This document shows positions 1 through 9,560 of a stretch of DNA of 64,000 bases, piece by piece. Origin of the DNA: Paenibacillus sp. (GTDB lineage Bacteria; Bacillota; Bacilli; Paenibacillales; Paenibacillaceae). Each line of letters starts with the position of its first letter. Position 1 is the stretch's first letter. Made by a program: the position numbers and the translations under genes. The stretch is from positions 1 to 64,000 of the forward strand of contig JAILZT010000017.1 in the NCBI GenBank assembly GCA_023512345.1, read 5' to 3'. Below the pieces are notes generated by a model, which did no database searches, was not told the DNA's origin, and worked only from the letters and a program-made list of their open reading frames with translations.

Positions 1-3000
1 TCGCGAATCCGTCTGAACAGAGCATCGTGTCCGCCCGGCGGCAGATTGACTTCACCGTTGACAATGTTGTCGATGGCAGCCAGGATATGCTCGATTTTGC
101 CGGTCTCGAACATGGTGTCTATAGCTTCGCCTTGACCAAATTGCTTGCCAAGCTTTTTGTAGAGACCAAGCTTCTTGCCGTTCCCATTCTCGAGTGCTTT
201 CATCCAGCCTTTATCGCAGCTGCCTTCACTGCTTACACCGGATTCCTTGTCTTTTCCGTTGACTTTATCTTTATCGTTACCGTTAGTTTTATCTTTATCG
301 TTTCCATTCCCGTTACCGTTACCAGAATTTCCGTTGCCATTTCCATTGCTGGCACCAGAATTCCCGTTCCCGTTACCGGAGTTTCCGTTCCCGTTTTCGT
401 TTCCATTACTATTCCCGTTACTAGAATTCCCATTATCGCCGCTATTGCCATTACTGTTACCATTGTCGGTATCAGCCTTAGCGAATTGGAAAGATAATGC
501 CGCGACCGTAACAGGAGCTTTGACCGGATGAACGGCTAACAATGCTACGGATTCCATGCTTTTACTGCCTTTGCCACTGTTACCTATATTACCTACAGCA
601 TTGCTGGAGTTTTTAATATTTCCATTGCCATTGCCATTGCTATTACCGTTGCCATTACTATTTCCATTTCCTCCACTGTTACCGTTAGACTTCCCATCGA
701 GCGTGCAGGGCTCAATATCGTCTGGAACAGACGGATCTGCAGGAGCAGCCGGCTTCATGCCATAGGATGCTAGCACCTTCTGAACGAGTTCTTCCGTGGT
801 AATAATCTGCCCGGAATCCTTTACAGTTCCCTGGATAACGGTTTTACGAACCGTTCGGTTACCAGCCCCGTCATACTCGTACTTCATTACATCTCCAGCC
901 GTTGTCTCGATTCGATTCAACTGTTCTCGGTCGTTGTACGCATAGCTGGACTTTTTACCCTGTTCCAATATCCCGGTAATGAACTGTCGGGCATTGAAGC
1001 TATAAGTGGTGGATTGAAGCTCTTGGTCCGTACCGTTTGTCTTTTGCGTATCGATCAAATGACCTGGTAAATAATCGACAGAGGTTACCGTTCCGTTCGG
1101 GTATTCCACCGACTTCACATAACCGTCCGCATCATAGACATAATCGTACTCATATCCTTTGCTGTCGGTGTAGCCGATAGGGCGGCCATTCGCATCCAAC
1201 CGATATTCCGTTCGAGTTCCGTTCACAATCTCGGCACTCTTATCCCCGTTCGCGTAGTACTCGTAGATAACGTGATCGCCGTTCGGGTACAACGTTTGCT
1301 TCAACTGGTTGTTGTCGTAGTAGCTATAAGTAATCGTCCCATCTGTACCAGAGCGGGTCAACATATTACCAGCATTATCGTAAGTGTAGGCATGCCAGGT
1401 ATTATCGCTGAATTCCTCCCGCACTTTTCGGTTCATGAAGTCATACTTATAGTTCGTTATCAGACCGTCAGGCTTCTTCTCAAAAACGATATTACCATTC
1501 GCATCGTACCGATACTCAAATACATCCTGTCCCGCTTCAGGGCGGATCACCACTTTTTGCAATCGACGTCCGAGCTCATCATAGTCATACGTGGTCTTTT
1601 GCTCATTACCGTCCTGTTGGCTCTTTCTATTGAATTCGGCGTCATAGGTGTATTCCGTTTGCAATAGACTAGCATCGCTCTTCGTTTCGGTAATCGAGGT
1701 CAGGCTATCCCGCTCATCGTATTTGTATTTAATTGGACCGTATACAGGACGAACCTTTTCCAGCATGTTGCCAGCGGTATCATACCGATACGTGAATATC
1801 GTACCCCCTGGTTTCTCCTCACGTTTCACTCGACCGTCCTTATCGTAAGCGTACTGAGTCACTTCTCCGATCCGGTTCACTTCGGTCTCGGCCCGGCCAT
1901 CTACATCGAGCTTGAAATGCTGAATTTGTCCGAGGGCGTCTTTCTCTTCCAGCGTGTTGCCCCGGTAGTCGTACACCCAATCTGTATCCTTGCCAAGCGG
2001 CCTGCGTTCCGCAGTCACAAATCCGGCTGGACTATACTCCAGCTTCGTCCATTGACCCACTGGATCTATAACCTTAGTCGGCCGTCCTTCGGCATTATAG
2101 AAGTACTGGGTCGTATGATTGTTACCGTCGGTTGAAGTAATCATCTTTCCACGCGGGTCGTAGCTGTAGCTGTCCACGATCTGTAAGCCGGTCATCGTTG
2201 AACTTTCGTAATGAATCTCTTTAGTCAAATTACTAGCTTCGTCAAAGACAGAACGAATTAGGTTTCCGTTGGGATCCTTCTCCAAAACCACATGACCCGC
2301 ACCATCATAGACATAGCGAGTGAGAGCGGAAATGTTCGCCTCGTTCATATCGGAGACGCCTTGTTTATAGTTGACGATCTCCGTCGATAGACCGGCCAAA
2401 TCGTACCGGTACTCAGTCATGTTATTTAGGCTGTCAAACCAAAGAATATTATTACCTGCCGTATCGAATACAAAAGTCTCACTGCTATCATCCGGTGCCG
2501 TCTTCTTCACGATATGACCCATGAAGTCATAGTCATAGAGGGTTCGCCGCTCTGAGACAAGTCCGTCAATAAGGTTACGTTCTATAGTTTCTCTCAATTG
2601 TCCGTGTTGGTCATACTCATTAATAGTGACTAACCCCGACGGGGAAATCTCCTGCTTCAACTGACCATCCGCAGTATAGAGGTAGCTCGTCTTCGCCCAT
2701 TCGCTGCCGTTCAGCTGGCGCTGCTCCTCTCTTATATCCCCCCAGGCGTCTGTTGAGTACAGAAAGGTCTGAGTCACTCCTGATCGGTCAACATCCTCGA
2801 TAACTTTCGATATACGTCCATACGCATCCGATTTCGTGACCATCTTTTGATCTTCTTCGTTAATCGATTGGACTTCATTACCAAATGCATCATATACCGT
2901 CGTGAATTCTTCGCTGGATTCGGAGACCGTACGTGTTAATCGACCGTCAGAATCAAACGATTGTTTGCTCACTACCACGACCGATTGGCCGTTCTCGTCA

Positions 3001-6000
3001 AGCGTCGGCACCTGAGTCTCTACCGTGCGACCTTCATATTTGTAATTCACTGTATTTCCTATGCCGTCGTCAACGCTTAGCGTACGCCCCAGTTTGTCAT
3101 ATGTCATATGCTGACGACTAAGCGTTTCATGACCGGGATACAGCGTATCCGGCGTACCCGCAGCTAAAGAAGTACTGTTCCACTGCGGAGTCAAACCCCC
3201 AACCGCCGTTTCAACGACTTGTCCTTCTCCATCATAGGTGTAACGCGTCCAAGAATCATTAGGCTGCTGTACTTCGATCAATCGTCCAGTGCTATCGTAA
3301 CGATTTTTCGTTACCGCCGTTAATTCAGCCAATGAAGCAGCACTTGCTGAAATATTGCTTGGAAAAACCGGCTTGATGAACATTTTCTGTTCGATAACCC
3401 GATCCCATGCATCGTAGACAAATTCCGTCCGTCCACCGTCAGCTGCGATTAACGTCTTTTGGCGTCCAGCTCCGTCATATATAACCTCAGTAGTTATTTC
3501 ATCCGGCTTCACAACGATTTTCGTTGGATTTCCAGCTTTGTCGTATTGCGTTTCCGTAGTTTCACCATTAACGTCCGCATGCTTCACAACTAGCCCACGG
3601 CTGTTATATACGAATTTCTCTTCAAGCTTACCCGGGGTTCCATCTCCAACAGGAACGGTCGTCTGCGATACAACATTACCCATACCATCAAGGGTATAGG
3701 TTGTCTTGGTTAATCCATCGGACTCCTCGAACAAATGCCCGCCGTCATCATAATGATAGGTGCGCACAATTTTTTTCGTGCTATCTTCATTGTCGATCTG
3801 CTGCAACTGGATCAATCTACCCCAATTGTCGTACTCAAAATCCTCGATCAGGCCGGTTGGATTTGTTCGGTGCATCAACCAACCGACACCGTTGAAGGTG
3901 GATATTGTCTCCGCCTCATCTTCCGTGCCCACATCGGTGATCACTTTTTCCCGATTACCAAGCAAATCGTTCACATAGGTATTCGGTGTACCCTCATTGG
4001 TGAGAAACCCGTTCTCATCATACGTGTAATCAAACACGTTGTTGGAACCGTCTGTCCGTTTGGTTAGCAGACCCTTCTGGTTGTACTCTTCTTTCGTGAC
4101 AATCGTCTGCTCGGGATTCACCCCAACCGGATCAACGGCTGTCATCGTAGTCGACTTGCTGGTGATTTTCCTGTCATCTTTCATGTATTCATAGGATATA
4201 TCATACCCGAGTGGACCCTTCTCACGGATCAGATCCTGCTGGTTATCATATTCATAATGAACGATGCGGCCCGAAGGACTTTGCTCCGCGATAACGGAAT
4301 CCTTGTCGTTATACCTATAACGGTGTGAAGCATTAAGCGGATCGGTCTTCCTTACCAAATTATTTGCACTGTACTGATAAGAAGTAACGGCTTGTTCCTC
4401 TCCACCTGCTGTTTGGACGGTTTCCTTACGCTCTATTAAGCGATAAGCATCGTTCCACTTCAGGGAATATTCGCCGAGCGGATTCTTCACAATCGCTTCC
4501 TTCGTCCCGTATTCTACCCCGACGAATTCTTCCTGCCCATCCTGTCCGCGTGTCATTCCCATTCGAGTCACGCGGTTATGATCGTCGTATGTCCAGTTCG
4601 TTACTACTGCTTCCGCCGTTACACCGCTATCATCAGAGTCGCTATCGCCATTATCAATGACTTTGATGACACGCTTTAGATCATCATAGGTAAAACGGAT
4701 AACTTTCTGGGACGGTTCACGGTATCCCACAAAATCACCCGCATCATTGTAAATGAAGAAGAACTTCTTTTTTTCTGCAGCAATAGTACTTCCAATACCA
4801 AGTAGCTCCGAAATGATCGTCGCCTTCAGTTCCCCGGTGTTGGCTTGATACTGGAACTCCACTAGATGTCCGTTAGTATCTTTAACGCTCTTAATACGGT
4901 TATCGTGTCCGTGATACGTCAGCCAACGATCCCAAGTAAAATTGATTTCGTTCAAGTTGCGGTCTTGAATAAGCCAGAAACGCCCGTCGTTCTTAAAGCG
5001 GTAACGGAGCTGATCCGGCCATTCCATCACGTAAGCATTCAGATCTTGAGGATCGTCTGCATTGGGATCCATTGTCAATTGCGGGTAGTTTTGACGCTGC
5101 CCATTCACATAGGTCGTATAGCCGCTACCTTCCGGTTTGAACCAGTACAATGTACCGTCAAAACCCTGCCAGGTAATATTATCGTTCTCCCACTTGTTCA
5201 GTCTGGAATCCAGGTTGAAGCTCCAGCCATAGCCAAGCGGGCCTTTCAACCGGTTCTGGTGATTGTAGGTGAAAAATACATCCAGATCGACACCCGGACC
5301 CGGCTGCGTTAACCCATCGAACTTCTGAGTTCCGTTACCGGTCGCCAGGTTAATCCGTACATCTTGTCCACCCACGGTTGCTTCCGTGTTCGGAACATAA
5401 TCTTCCGAGCCTCCCCCCGGCATATACGGGTAGAGGGGAAGCGTCTCCTCTGTTATATTGCCCGCAATATCCTGAGCCTTAATCCGCAGTGTCTCGGCTT
5501 CGCCTGGTTGAACAGACAATGCGGTACGCAGTGGCGTTGTCGTCCACTCCTTGGTCTGAGTAACAGCGCCTTGAACTACCAGCTTCTTCAAACCGCCAAC
5601 CAGATCACGCGTCTCCACTGCGACACTGTTATCGCCCAGCGGATGAACACCGATCACTTCCGGACCGGTGCGATCCAGTACAACCATCTGGTATTCGGTT
5701 GAATATTCGGGTGCTGCAAGCGGAGTAATAGTAGGTGCTCCACCGGGTATGCTCGACGGCGTACTGAATGAGACCTGAAGCGGACTGGCCGAGAGACGCC
5801 AGTAGTAGAAGCCATCCGGCAATAATTTACCGGTCGCATCTTTCCCGTACCAGGTAAACTGGTTCAAACCAGCTGAATCCACACGCCCATCTACTAATTT
5901 ATGTATAGTTCCACTCTGAACTTCCTTAACATCCACTGTCACCGTATATCCCGATGGAGGATTTACTGGTGTTCCCGCTTGTGCATTTACCCAGGAGCGG

Positions 6001-6362
6001 AGGCTATCTGTCCAAGACAGAGTCATCTGTCCCAGGTTCGAAGGGAATATGGGCACACTATCTGACATCCGCAGTTGGGAGCCTCCGGCTCCGCCCTTTT
6101 CCTCTCCCATATCCGGACGCTCTTCTAGAATCTGATCACCATTAAACGTATAAAATTGCGGAGCTTGCGTCTTGTCCGCTCCATCCTGCCAGATTTCCTG
6201 AACAGCCGGAGCCGAGCTCGCAGTCCATGCATTCACCCCGTTGGCAAGCACGCCCCCAAGCTGACTCACGGCTTCTGCCCACACCTGTGTGGGTCCCGAA
6301 CTCGCAATCATCGTTACAACTAATAACCCTGCAATCTTCTTTACTAAGCCTTTTCTAAACAC
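1..6362 (-). CDS. YD/RHS-repeat wall-associated protein, N-terminal ~2120 aa, C-terminus truncated by left window edge
   Basis: Reading the minus strand from GTG (6362-6360; AGGGG upstream) gives an uninterrupted frame: MFRKGLVKKIAGLLVVTMIASSGPTQVWAEAV (signal peptide) followed by many YD motifs (YDxxGR, YEYDNQ, YDGAGR). No stop before base 1, so it is absent from the ORF track. Confidence 0.93.
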   Translation of the reverse strand, partial: MFRKGLVKKIAGLLVVTMIASSGPTQVWAEAVSQLGGVLANGVNAWTASSAPAVQEIWQDGADKTQAPQFYTFNGDQILEERPDMGEEKGGAGGSQLRMSDSVPIFPSNLGQMTLSWTDSLRSWVNAQAGTPVNPPSGYTVTVDVKEVQSGTIHKLVDGRVDSAGLNQFTWYGKDATGKLLPDGFYYWRLSASPLQVSFSTPSSIPGGAPTITPLAAPEYSTEYQMVVLDRTGPEVIGVHPLGDNSVAVETRDLVGGLKKLVVQGAVTQTKEWTTTPLRTALSVQPGEAETLRIKAQDIAGNITEETLPLYPYMPGGGSEDYVPNTEATVGGQDVRINLATGNGTQKFDGLTQPGPGVDLDVFFTYNHQNRLKGPLGYGWSFNLDSRLNKWENDNITWQGFDGTLYWFKPEGSGYTTYVNGQRQNYPQLTMDPNADDPQDLNAYVMEWPDQLRYRFKNDGRFWLIQDRNLNEINFTWDRWLTYHGHDNRIKSVKDTNGHLVEFQYQANTGELKATIISELLGIGSTIAAEKKKFFFIYNDAGDFVGYREPSQKVIRFTYDDLKRVIKVIDNGDSDSDDSGVTAEAVVTNWTYDDHNRVTRMGMTRGQDGQEEFVGVEYGTKEAIVKNPLGEYSLKWNDAYRLIERKETVQTAGGEEQAVTSYQYSANNLVRKTDPLNASHRYRYNDKDSVIAEQSPSGRIVHYEYDNQQDLIREKGPLGYDISYEYMKDDRKITSKSTTMTAVDPVGVNPEQTIVTKEEYNQKGLLTKRTDGSNNVFDYTYDENGFLTNEGTPNTYVNDLLGNREKVITDVGTEDEAETISTFNGVGWLMHRTNPTGLIEDFEYDNWGRLIQLQQIDNEDSTKKIVRTYHYDDGGHLFEESDGLTKTTYTLDGMGNVVSQTTVPVGDGTPGKLEEKFVYNSRGLVVKHADVNGETTETQYDKAGNPTKIVVKPDEITTEVIYDGAGRQKTLIAADGGRTEFVYDAWDRVIEQKMFIKPVFPSNISASAASLAELTAVTKNRYDSTGRLIEVQQPNDSWTRYTYDGEGQVVETAVGGLTPQWNSTSLAAGTPDTLYPGHETLSRQHMTYDKLGRTLSVDDGIGNTVNYKYEGRTVETQVPTLDENGQSVVVVSKQSFDSDGRLTRTVSESSEEFTTVYDAFGNEVQSINEEDQKMVTKSDAYGRISKVIEDVDRSGVTQTFLYSTDAWGDIREEQRQLNGSEWAKTSYLYTADGQLKQEISPSGLVTINEYDQHGQLRETIERNLIDGLVSERRTLYDYDFMGHIVKKTAPDDSSETFVFDTAGNNILWFDSLNNMTEYRYDLAGLSTEIVNYKQGVSDMNEANISALTRYVYDGAGHVVLEKDPNGNLIRSVFDEASNLTKEIHYESSTMTGLQIVDSYSYDPRGKMITSTDGNNHTTQYFYNAEGRPTKVIDPVGQWTKLEYSPAGFVTAERRPLGKDTDWVYDYRGNTLEEKDALGQIQHFKLDVDGRAETEVNRIGEVTQYAYDKDGRVKREEKPGGTIFTYRYDTAGNMLEKVRPVYGPIKYKYDERDSLTSITETKSDASLLQTEYTYDAEFNRKSQQDGNEQKTTYDYDELGRRLQKVVIRPEAGQDVFEYRYDANGNIVFEKKPDGLITNYKYDFMNRKVREEFSDNTWHAYTYDNAGNMLTRSGTDGTITYSYYDNNQLKQTLYPNGDHVIYEYYANGDKSAEIVNGTRTEYRLDANGRPIGYTDSKGYEYDYVYDADGYVKSVEYPNGTVTSVDYLPGHLIDTQKTNGTDQELQSTTYSFNARQFITGILEQGKKSSYAYNDREQLNRIETTAGDVMKYEYDGAGNRTVRKTVIQGTVKDSGQIITTEELVQKVLASYGMKPAAPADPSVPDDIEPCTLDGKSNGNSGGNGNSNGNGNSNGNGNGNIKNSSNAVGNIGNSGKGSKSMESVALLAVHPVKAPVTVAALSFQFAKADTDNGNSNGNSGDNGNSSNGNSNGNENGNGNSGNGNGNSGASNGNGNGNSGNGNGNGNDKDKTNGNDKDKVNGKDKESGVSSEGSCDKGWMKALENGNGKKLGLYKKLGKQFGQGEAIDTMFETGKIEHILAAIDNIVNGEVNLPPGGHDALFRRIR
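230..690 (-). repeat. Gly/Asn/Ser low-complexity blocks inside the RHS protein (two GN-rich blocks flanking a ~30 aa hydrophobic segment)
   Basis: Minus-strand translation ...KSNGNSGGNGNSNGNGNSNGNGNGN...SMESVALLAVHPVKAPVTVAALSFQFAKADTDNGNSNGNSGDNGNSSNGNSNGNENGNGNSGNGNGNSGASNGNGNSGNGNGNGNDKDKTNGNDKDKVNG. Confidence 0.9.
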
Positions 6363-6388
6363 TTTGCACCCCTGATTCTCTCCAGCAC

Positions 6389-6420
6389 AAAAAACCGTAA
6401 CGCCTAATAGCGTTCGGCTG
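6389..6420 (-). terminator. Intrinsic terminator between the aptamer and the RHS start codon (riboswitch expression platform)
   Basis: Minus strand CCGAACGCTATTAGGCGTTACGGTTTTTTG: hairpin followed by T6, located between aptamer and GTG start. Confidence 0.85.
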
Positions 6421-6442
6421 CAGGGATGTCCCCTTACTGCTC

Positions 6443-6517
6443 AACACTTGGCGGTCTGGCGATCCTTCACAGGACCCATGACTTTGCGTCCCCACCTTAC
6501 GATGGGTTTGCCTTTTT
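6443..6517 (-). promoter_or_regulatory. c-di-GMP-I (GEMM-I) riboswitch aptamer
   Basis: Minus strand aaaGGCAAACCcatcGTAAggtGGGGACGCAAAGtcatGGGTCCTgtgaAGGATCGCCAGACCGCCAAG: conserved GGCAAACC, GNRA-capped P2 stem, GGGACGCAAAG and 3' GCC.GACCGCC elements. Confidence 0.92.
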
Positions 6518-6640
6518 CACTTTGTCGATTGGAGTATATTTAAAAAATAGGTATTACGAATGATATTATATCTAATATGGGAATAAGTGTCTATGCTATT
6601 GTATCATTCTCTTTTAGGTATAATTAACTGCTTCTTGATA

Positions 6641-6677
6641 TAAAAAGCAGCCTGTCCATTAGACAAGCTGCTGCTTG
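6641..6677 (-). terminator. Intrinsic terminator downstream of GGDEF-EAL gene
   Basis: AAAAAGCAGCctGTCcattaGACaagCTGCTGCTT, T-rich on minus strand, just after the stop at 6686. Confidence 0.65.
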
Positions 6678-6685
6678 GATGTTTT

Positions 6686-9190
6686 TCAATTGGAGTTATT
6701 CAGGATGGATGTTCTGTAAAATTCATTGAAATCCTTAGCATTCAGAGGCTCAGAGAAGAGAAAGCCCTGGCCTTCCGTGCAGCCAAGCTGCAGCAGGGCT
6801 GTCTCTTGTTGTGAAGACTCTATTCCTTCTGCGATAATTTTCATCTCCATACTTTGAGCTAAATGAATAATGGTAGACAATACTTTATAGTCCTTGTGAT
6901 TCTCATCGGTTTCACTGATAAAGGAACGGTCTATTTTCATCGTATCAATAGGGAGTTTCTTGAGATAGCTTAAGGAGGAGTAACCCGTCCCAAAATCATC
7001 TATGGAAATAATGAACCCTAATTCCTTGAGCTGGAACAGGATCAACAGACTTTCATCCGCTCTCTCCATAATACTCTCAGTGATCTCTAATTCCAGATAA
7101 TGAGGCTTAACTCCCGTCTCCTCTAAAATCCGCATAATCGTAAATATTAAATTTTTATCATAGAATTGCCTGATGGAAAGATTAATGGATAGCGGCAGCA
7201 ATGAATGAAATTGCAGTTCCCATTCTATAAGCTGTTTGCAAGCTTCACGAATGGCCCATTCACCAATGGAGACAATAAGGCCTGTTTCTTCCGCGATCGG
7301 GATGAATTCAGCAGGAGGAATAATTCCCAGTACTGGATGGTTCCAGCGGCTCAACGCTTCTACACCTGTAATTTTACTAGTGTTCAGATCATATTTAGGT
7401 TGGTAATAGAGCTCCAATTCATTACGTTCAATCGCATGACGCAACGCGTTTTCAATGATTCGTTTATGGTTGAGGATTTCATTCATATCCGATGTGAAGA
7501 ATCGAAAGGTATTCAACCTTTTTTCTTTGGCAAAATACATGGCTGTATCTGCATTTTTAACTAAAGTTTCTAAATCTGCACCGTCGGTTGGGAACAGACT
7601 AACCCCAATACTCAGAGTGATTATGATCTCATACGCATTGTTAAGATGGGAGTAGGAGAAGACATCAACAATTTTCTGCGCTGCTGCTGCAGCTTCTTCT
7701 TTCGTGACATGCTCCAGTATAATCGTAAATTCATCACCGCCAATTCTTGAAACCATGCCAGAAGAACCGACAATACTGGAGAGAAGATCGGCTGTATTTT
7801 TGAGCAGTAAATCTCCAACATCATGCCCAAGTGTATCATTCACAAATTTAAAACGATCCAGATCAATAAACAGGACAGCAAGACTTTCTTTGAGACGATT
7901 TCCACGAAGGATAGCTTTTGTAAGATGGTCTCTGAAAAGTCTTCGATTAGGCAGCCCTGTCAGCATGTCATGTAAAGCATTATATTTCAATTGTTCTTCA
8001 TAACGTTTGCGTTCGATCATATCACGGAATACGAGCACGACGCCGATGACTTGTCCATTCTGATCTATAATGGGTGCCGCGCTGTCATCTATGGGTATCT
8101 CTATGCCATCTTTATTAATAAGAAGGGTATTCATGTCTATCCCGACAATTTTGCCTTGACGAAGAGCGTTATACACAGGGTTTTCAACCTCTGCCCGGGT
8201 GTCTTCATGGATTAAAACGAACAACTCCGATATGTCGAGACCTTCTGCATCCTCAAAGCTCCAGCCTGTTATGGATTTAGCAATAGGATTTAAAAAGGTC
8301 ACTTTTCCAAACTGATCGGTTGTTATAATGCCATCACCAATACTATTTAAGGTTGTGGACAGCAACTGCTCACGATCTCTATATAATTCTTCTTGACGCT
8401 TTTGTTCGGTAATATCCGTTCTTATAGCAATATATTGAATAGGAACTCCATCTTTAACAAATGGCACAATGGTCGTAGTTACCCAATAATAATGCCCATC
8501 TTTCGTTTTATTCTTAACGTCTCCCCGCCATATATTACCCCCGGTAATCGTCTGCCACATCTCGCGGAAAAAGGGCTTCGGGTGATGACCGGAGTTAATA
8601 ATCCGATGGGTTTTACCAATCAGTTCTTCTCTCGAATACTTGGAAATCTCACAAAATCTATCATTCACATAAGTGATGATTCCACGTGAATCTGTTTTGG
8701 CTACGATGGTGGATTCGTCCAAAGCATACTGAATATCCGAAAGCTCTTTCAAGGTTTGCGTTAATTCTTCTTCCACTAGCTTACGTTCCGTAATGTCTGA
8801 GCGAATGGCGATATATTGAATCGGCTTTCCGTTCCTAAGAGAGGGCACAATCGTAGTTTCCACCCAATAATATTCGCCGTCCTTAGCCTTATTTTTCACT
8901 TCACCCCGCCATATGTTTCCCCGAGCAATGGTTCGCCACATTTCTTGGAAAAATTCCTTGGGATGGTGACCAGAGTTAATGATTCGATGCGTGTTACCGA
9001 TCAATTCTTCTTTTGAATATTTAGAAATTGCGCAAAACTTGTCGTTCACATAGGTAATAACACCTCTTGCATCCGTCTTGGCAACAATCGAGGATTCGTC
9101 TAAGGCATACATGATGTCATCTAATTCAGTAAGAGAGCTTTCCAATTCACCTGCTAAATTGTGAGGGTCTGGATCAGAAAACATGTTCAT
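6686..9190 (-). CDS. PAS-PAS-PAS-GGDEF-EAL bifunctional c-di-GMP signalling protein
   Basis: ORF 834 aa; RIGGDEF, EALSRW, ELEITES, DDFGTGYSSLSYLKKLPIDTMKID, AEGIES; two near-identical N-terminal PAS/PAC repeats plus a third PAS. Confidence 0.95.
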   Translation of the reverse strand: MNMFSDPDPHNLAGELESSLTELDDIMYALDESSIVAKTDARGVITYVNDKFCAISKYSKEELIGNTHRIINSGHHPKEFFQEMWRTIARGNIWRGEVKNKAKDGEYYWVETTIVPSLRNGKPIQYIAIRSDITERKLVEEELTQTLKELSDIQYALDESTIVAKTDSRGIITYVNDRFCEISKYSREELIGKTHRIINSGHHPKPFFREMWQTITGGNIWRGDVKNKTKDGHYYWVTTTIVPFVKDGVPIQYIAIRTDITEQKRQEELYRDREQLLSTTLNSIGDGIITTDQFGKVTFLNPIAKSITGWSFEDAEGLDISELFVLIHEDTRAEVENPVYNALRQGKIVGIDMNTLLINKDGIEIPIDDSAAPIIDQNGQVIGVVLVFRDMIERKRYEEQLKYNALHDMLTGLPNRRLFRDHLTKAILRGNRLKESLAVLFIDLDRFKFVNDTLGHDVGDLLLKNTADLLSSIVGSSGMVSRIGGDEFTIILEHVTKEEAAAAAQKIVDVFSYSHLNNAYEIIITLSIGVSLFPTDGADLETLVKNADTAMYFAKEKRLNTFRFFTSDMNEILNHKRIIENALRHAIERNELELYYQPKYDLNTSKITGVEALSRWNHPVLGIIPPAEFIPIAEETGLIVSIGEWAIREACKQLIEWELQFHSLLPLSINLSIRQFYDKNLIFTIMRILEETGVKPHYLELEITESIMERADESLLILFQLKELGFIISIDDFGTGYSSLSYLKKLPIDTMKIDRSFISETDENHKDYKVLSTIIHLAQSMEMKIIAEGIESSQQETALLQLGCTEGQGFLFSEPLNAKDFNEFYRTSILNNSN

Positions 9191-9309
9191 ATAATTAGCT
9201 CCTCATATAAATACATGGTTTCTAAATTTGATGTTACGGGCTGTGCGACTTCGTCCTTGAGTTTTATAGATTGTACTAAAGTATTACTTGTGGGATTTGG
9301 TAGTAACTA

Positions 9310-9450
9310 CGGTGAATGTTGGACTTCCAGCCGCTGTTGTCTCCTGATTTCTTGATTTGTACCGCTGTCAGCGGATGAAATCCAGAGACAAAGGCGGTCG
9401 CTTACGCTCTTCCAGTTCCAAAATCCCCCTTCGTTACGATCATCCTGAGG
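9310..9450. repeat. Nested palindromic intergenic element (REP/MITE-like)
   Basis: Outer arms CCGCTGTTGTCTCCTGATTTC / GAAATCCAGAGACAAAGGCGG (9331-9397) enclose a perfect inner palindrome CCGCTGTCAGCGG (9362-9374). Confidence 0.75.
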
Positions 9451-9560
9451 TTATTATTTAGTTCAATCTATATAGTTTAAATTTTAACATATTTAAATGG
9501 ATAAACCGAGAAATTAGTCGAAAAATCGGGCTCAGCACCAAACGGGTGTATAGCATTTAG

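Noticed and set aside
27-765. Plus-strand ORFs 27-497, 175-531 and 556-765 with Phe/Pro/Leu/Ile-rich translations
   Set aside because: Antisense shadows of the GN-rich repeat DNA in the RHS gene; low-complexity composition, no RBS or family features.
1272-6145. Many plus-strand ORFs of 60-150 aa
   Set aside because: All lie antisense to the uninterrupted minus-strand YD-repeat frame; that frame explains the region.
9161-9355. Plus-strand 64-aa ORF
   Set aside because: No RBS; overlaps the GGDEF gene start and runs into the palindromic repeat element.
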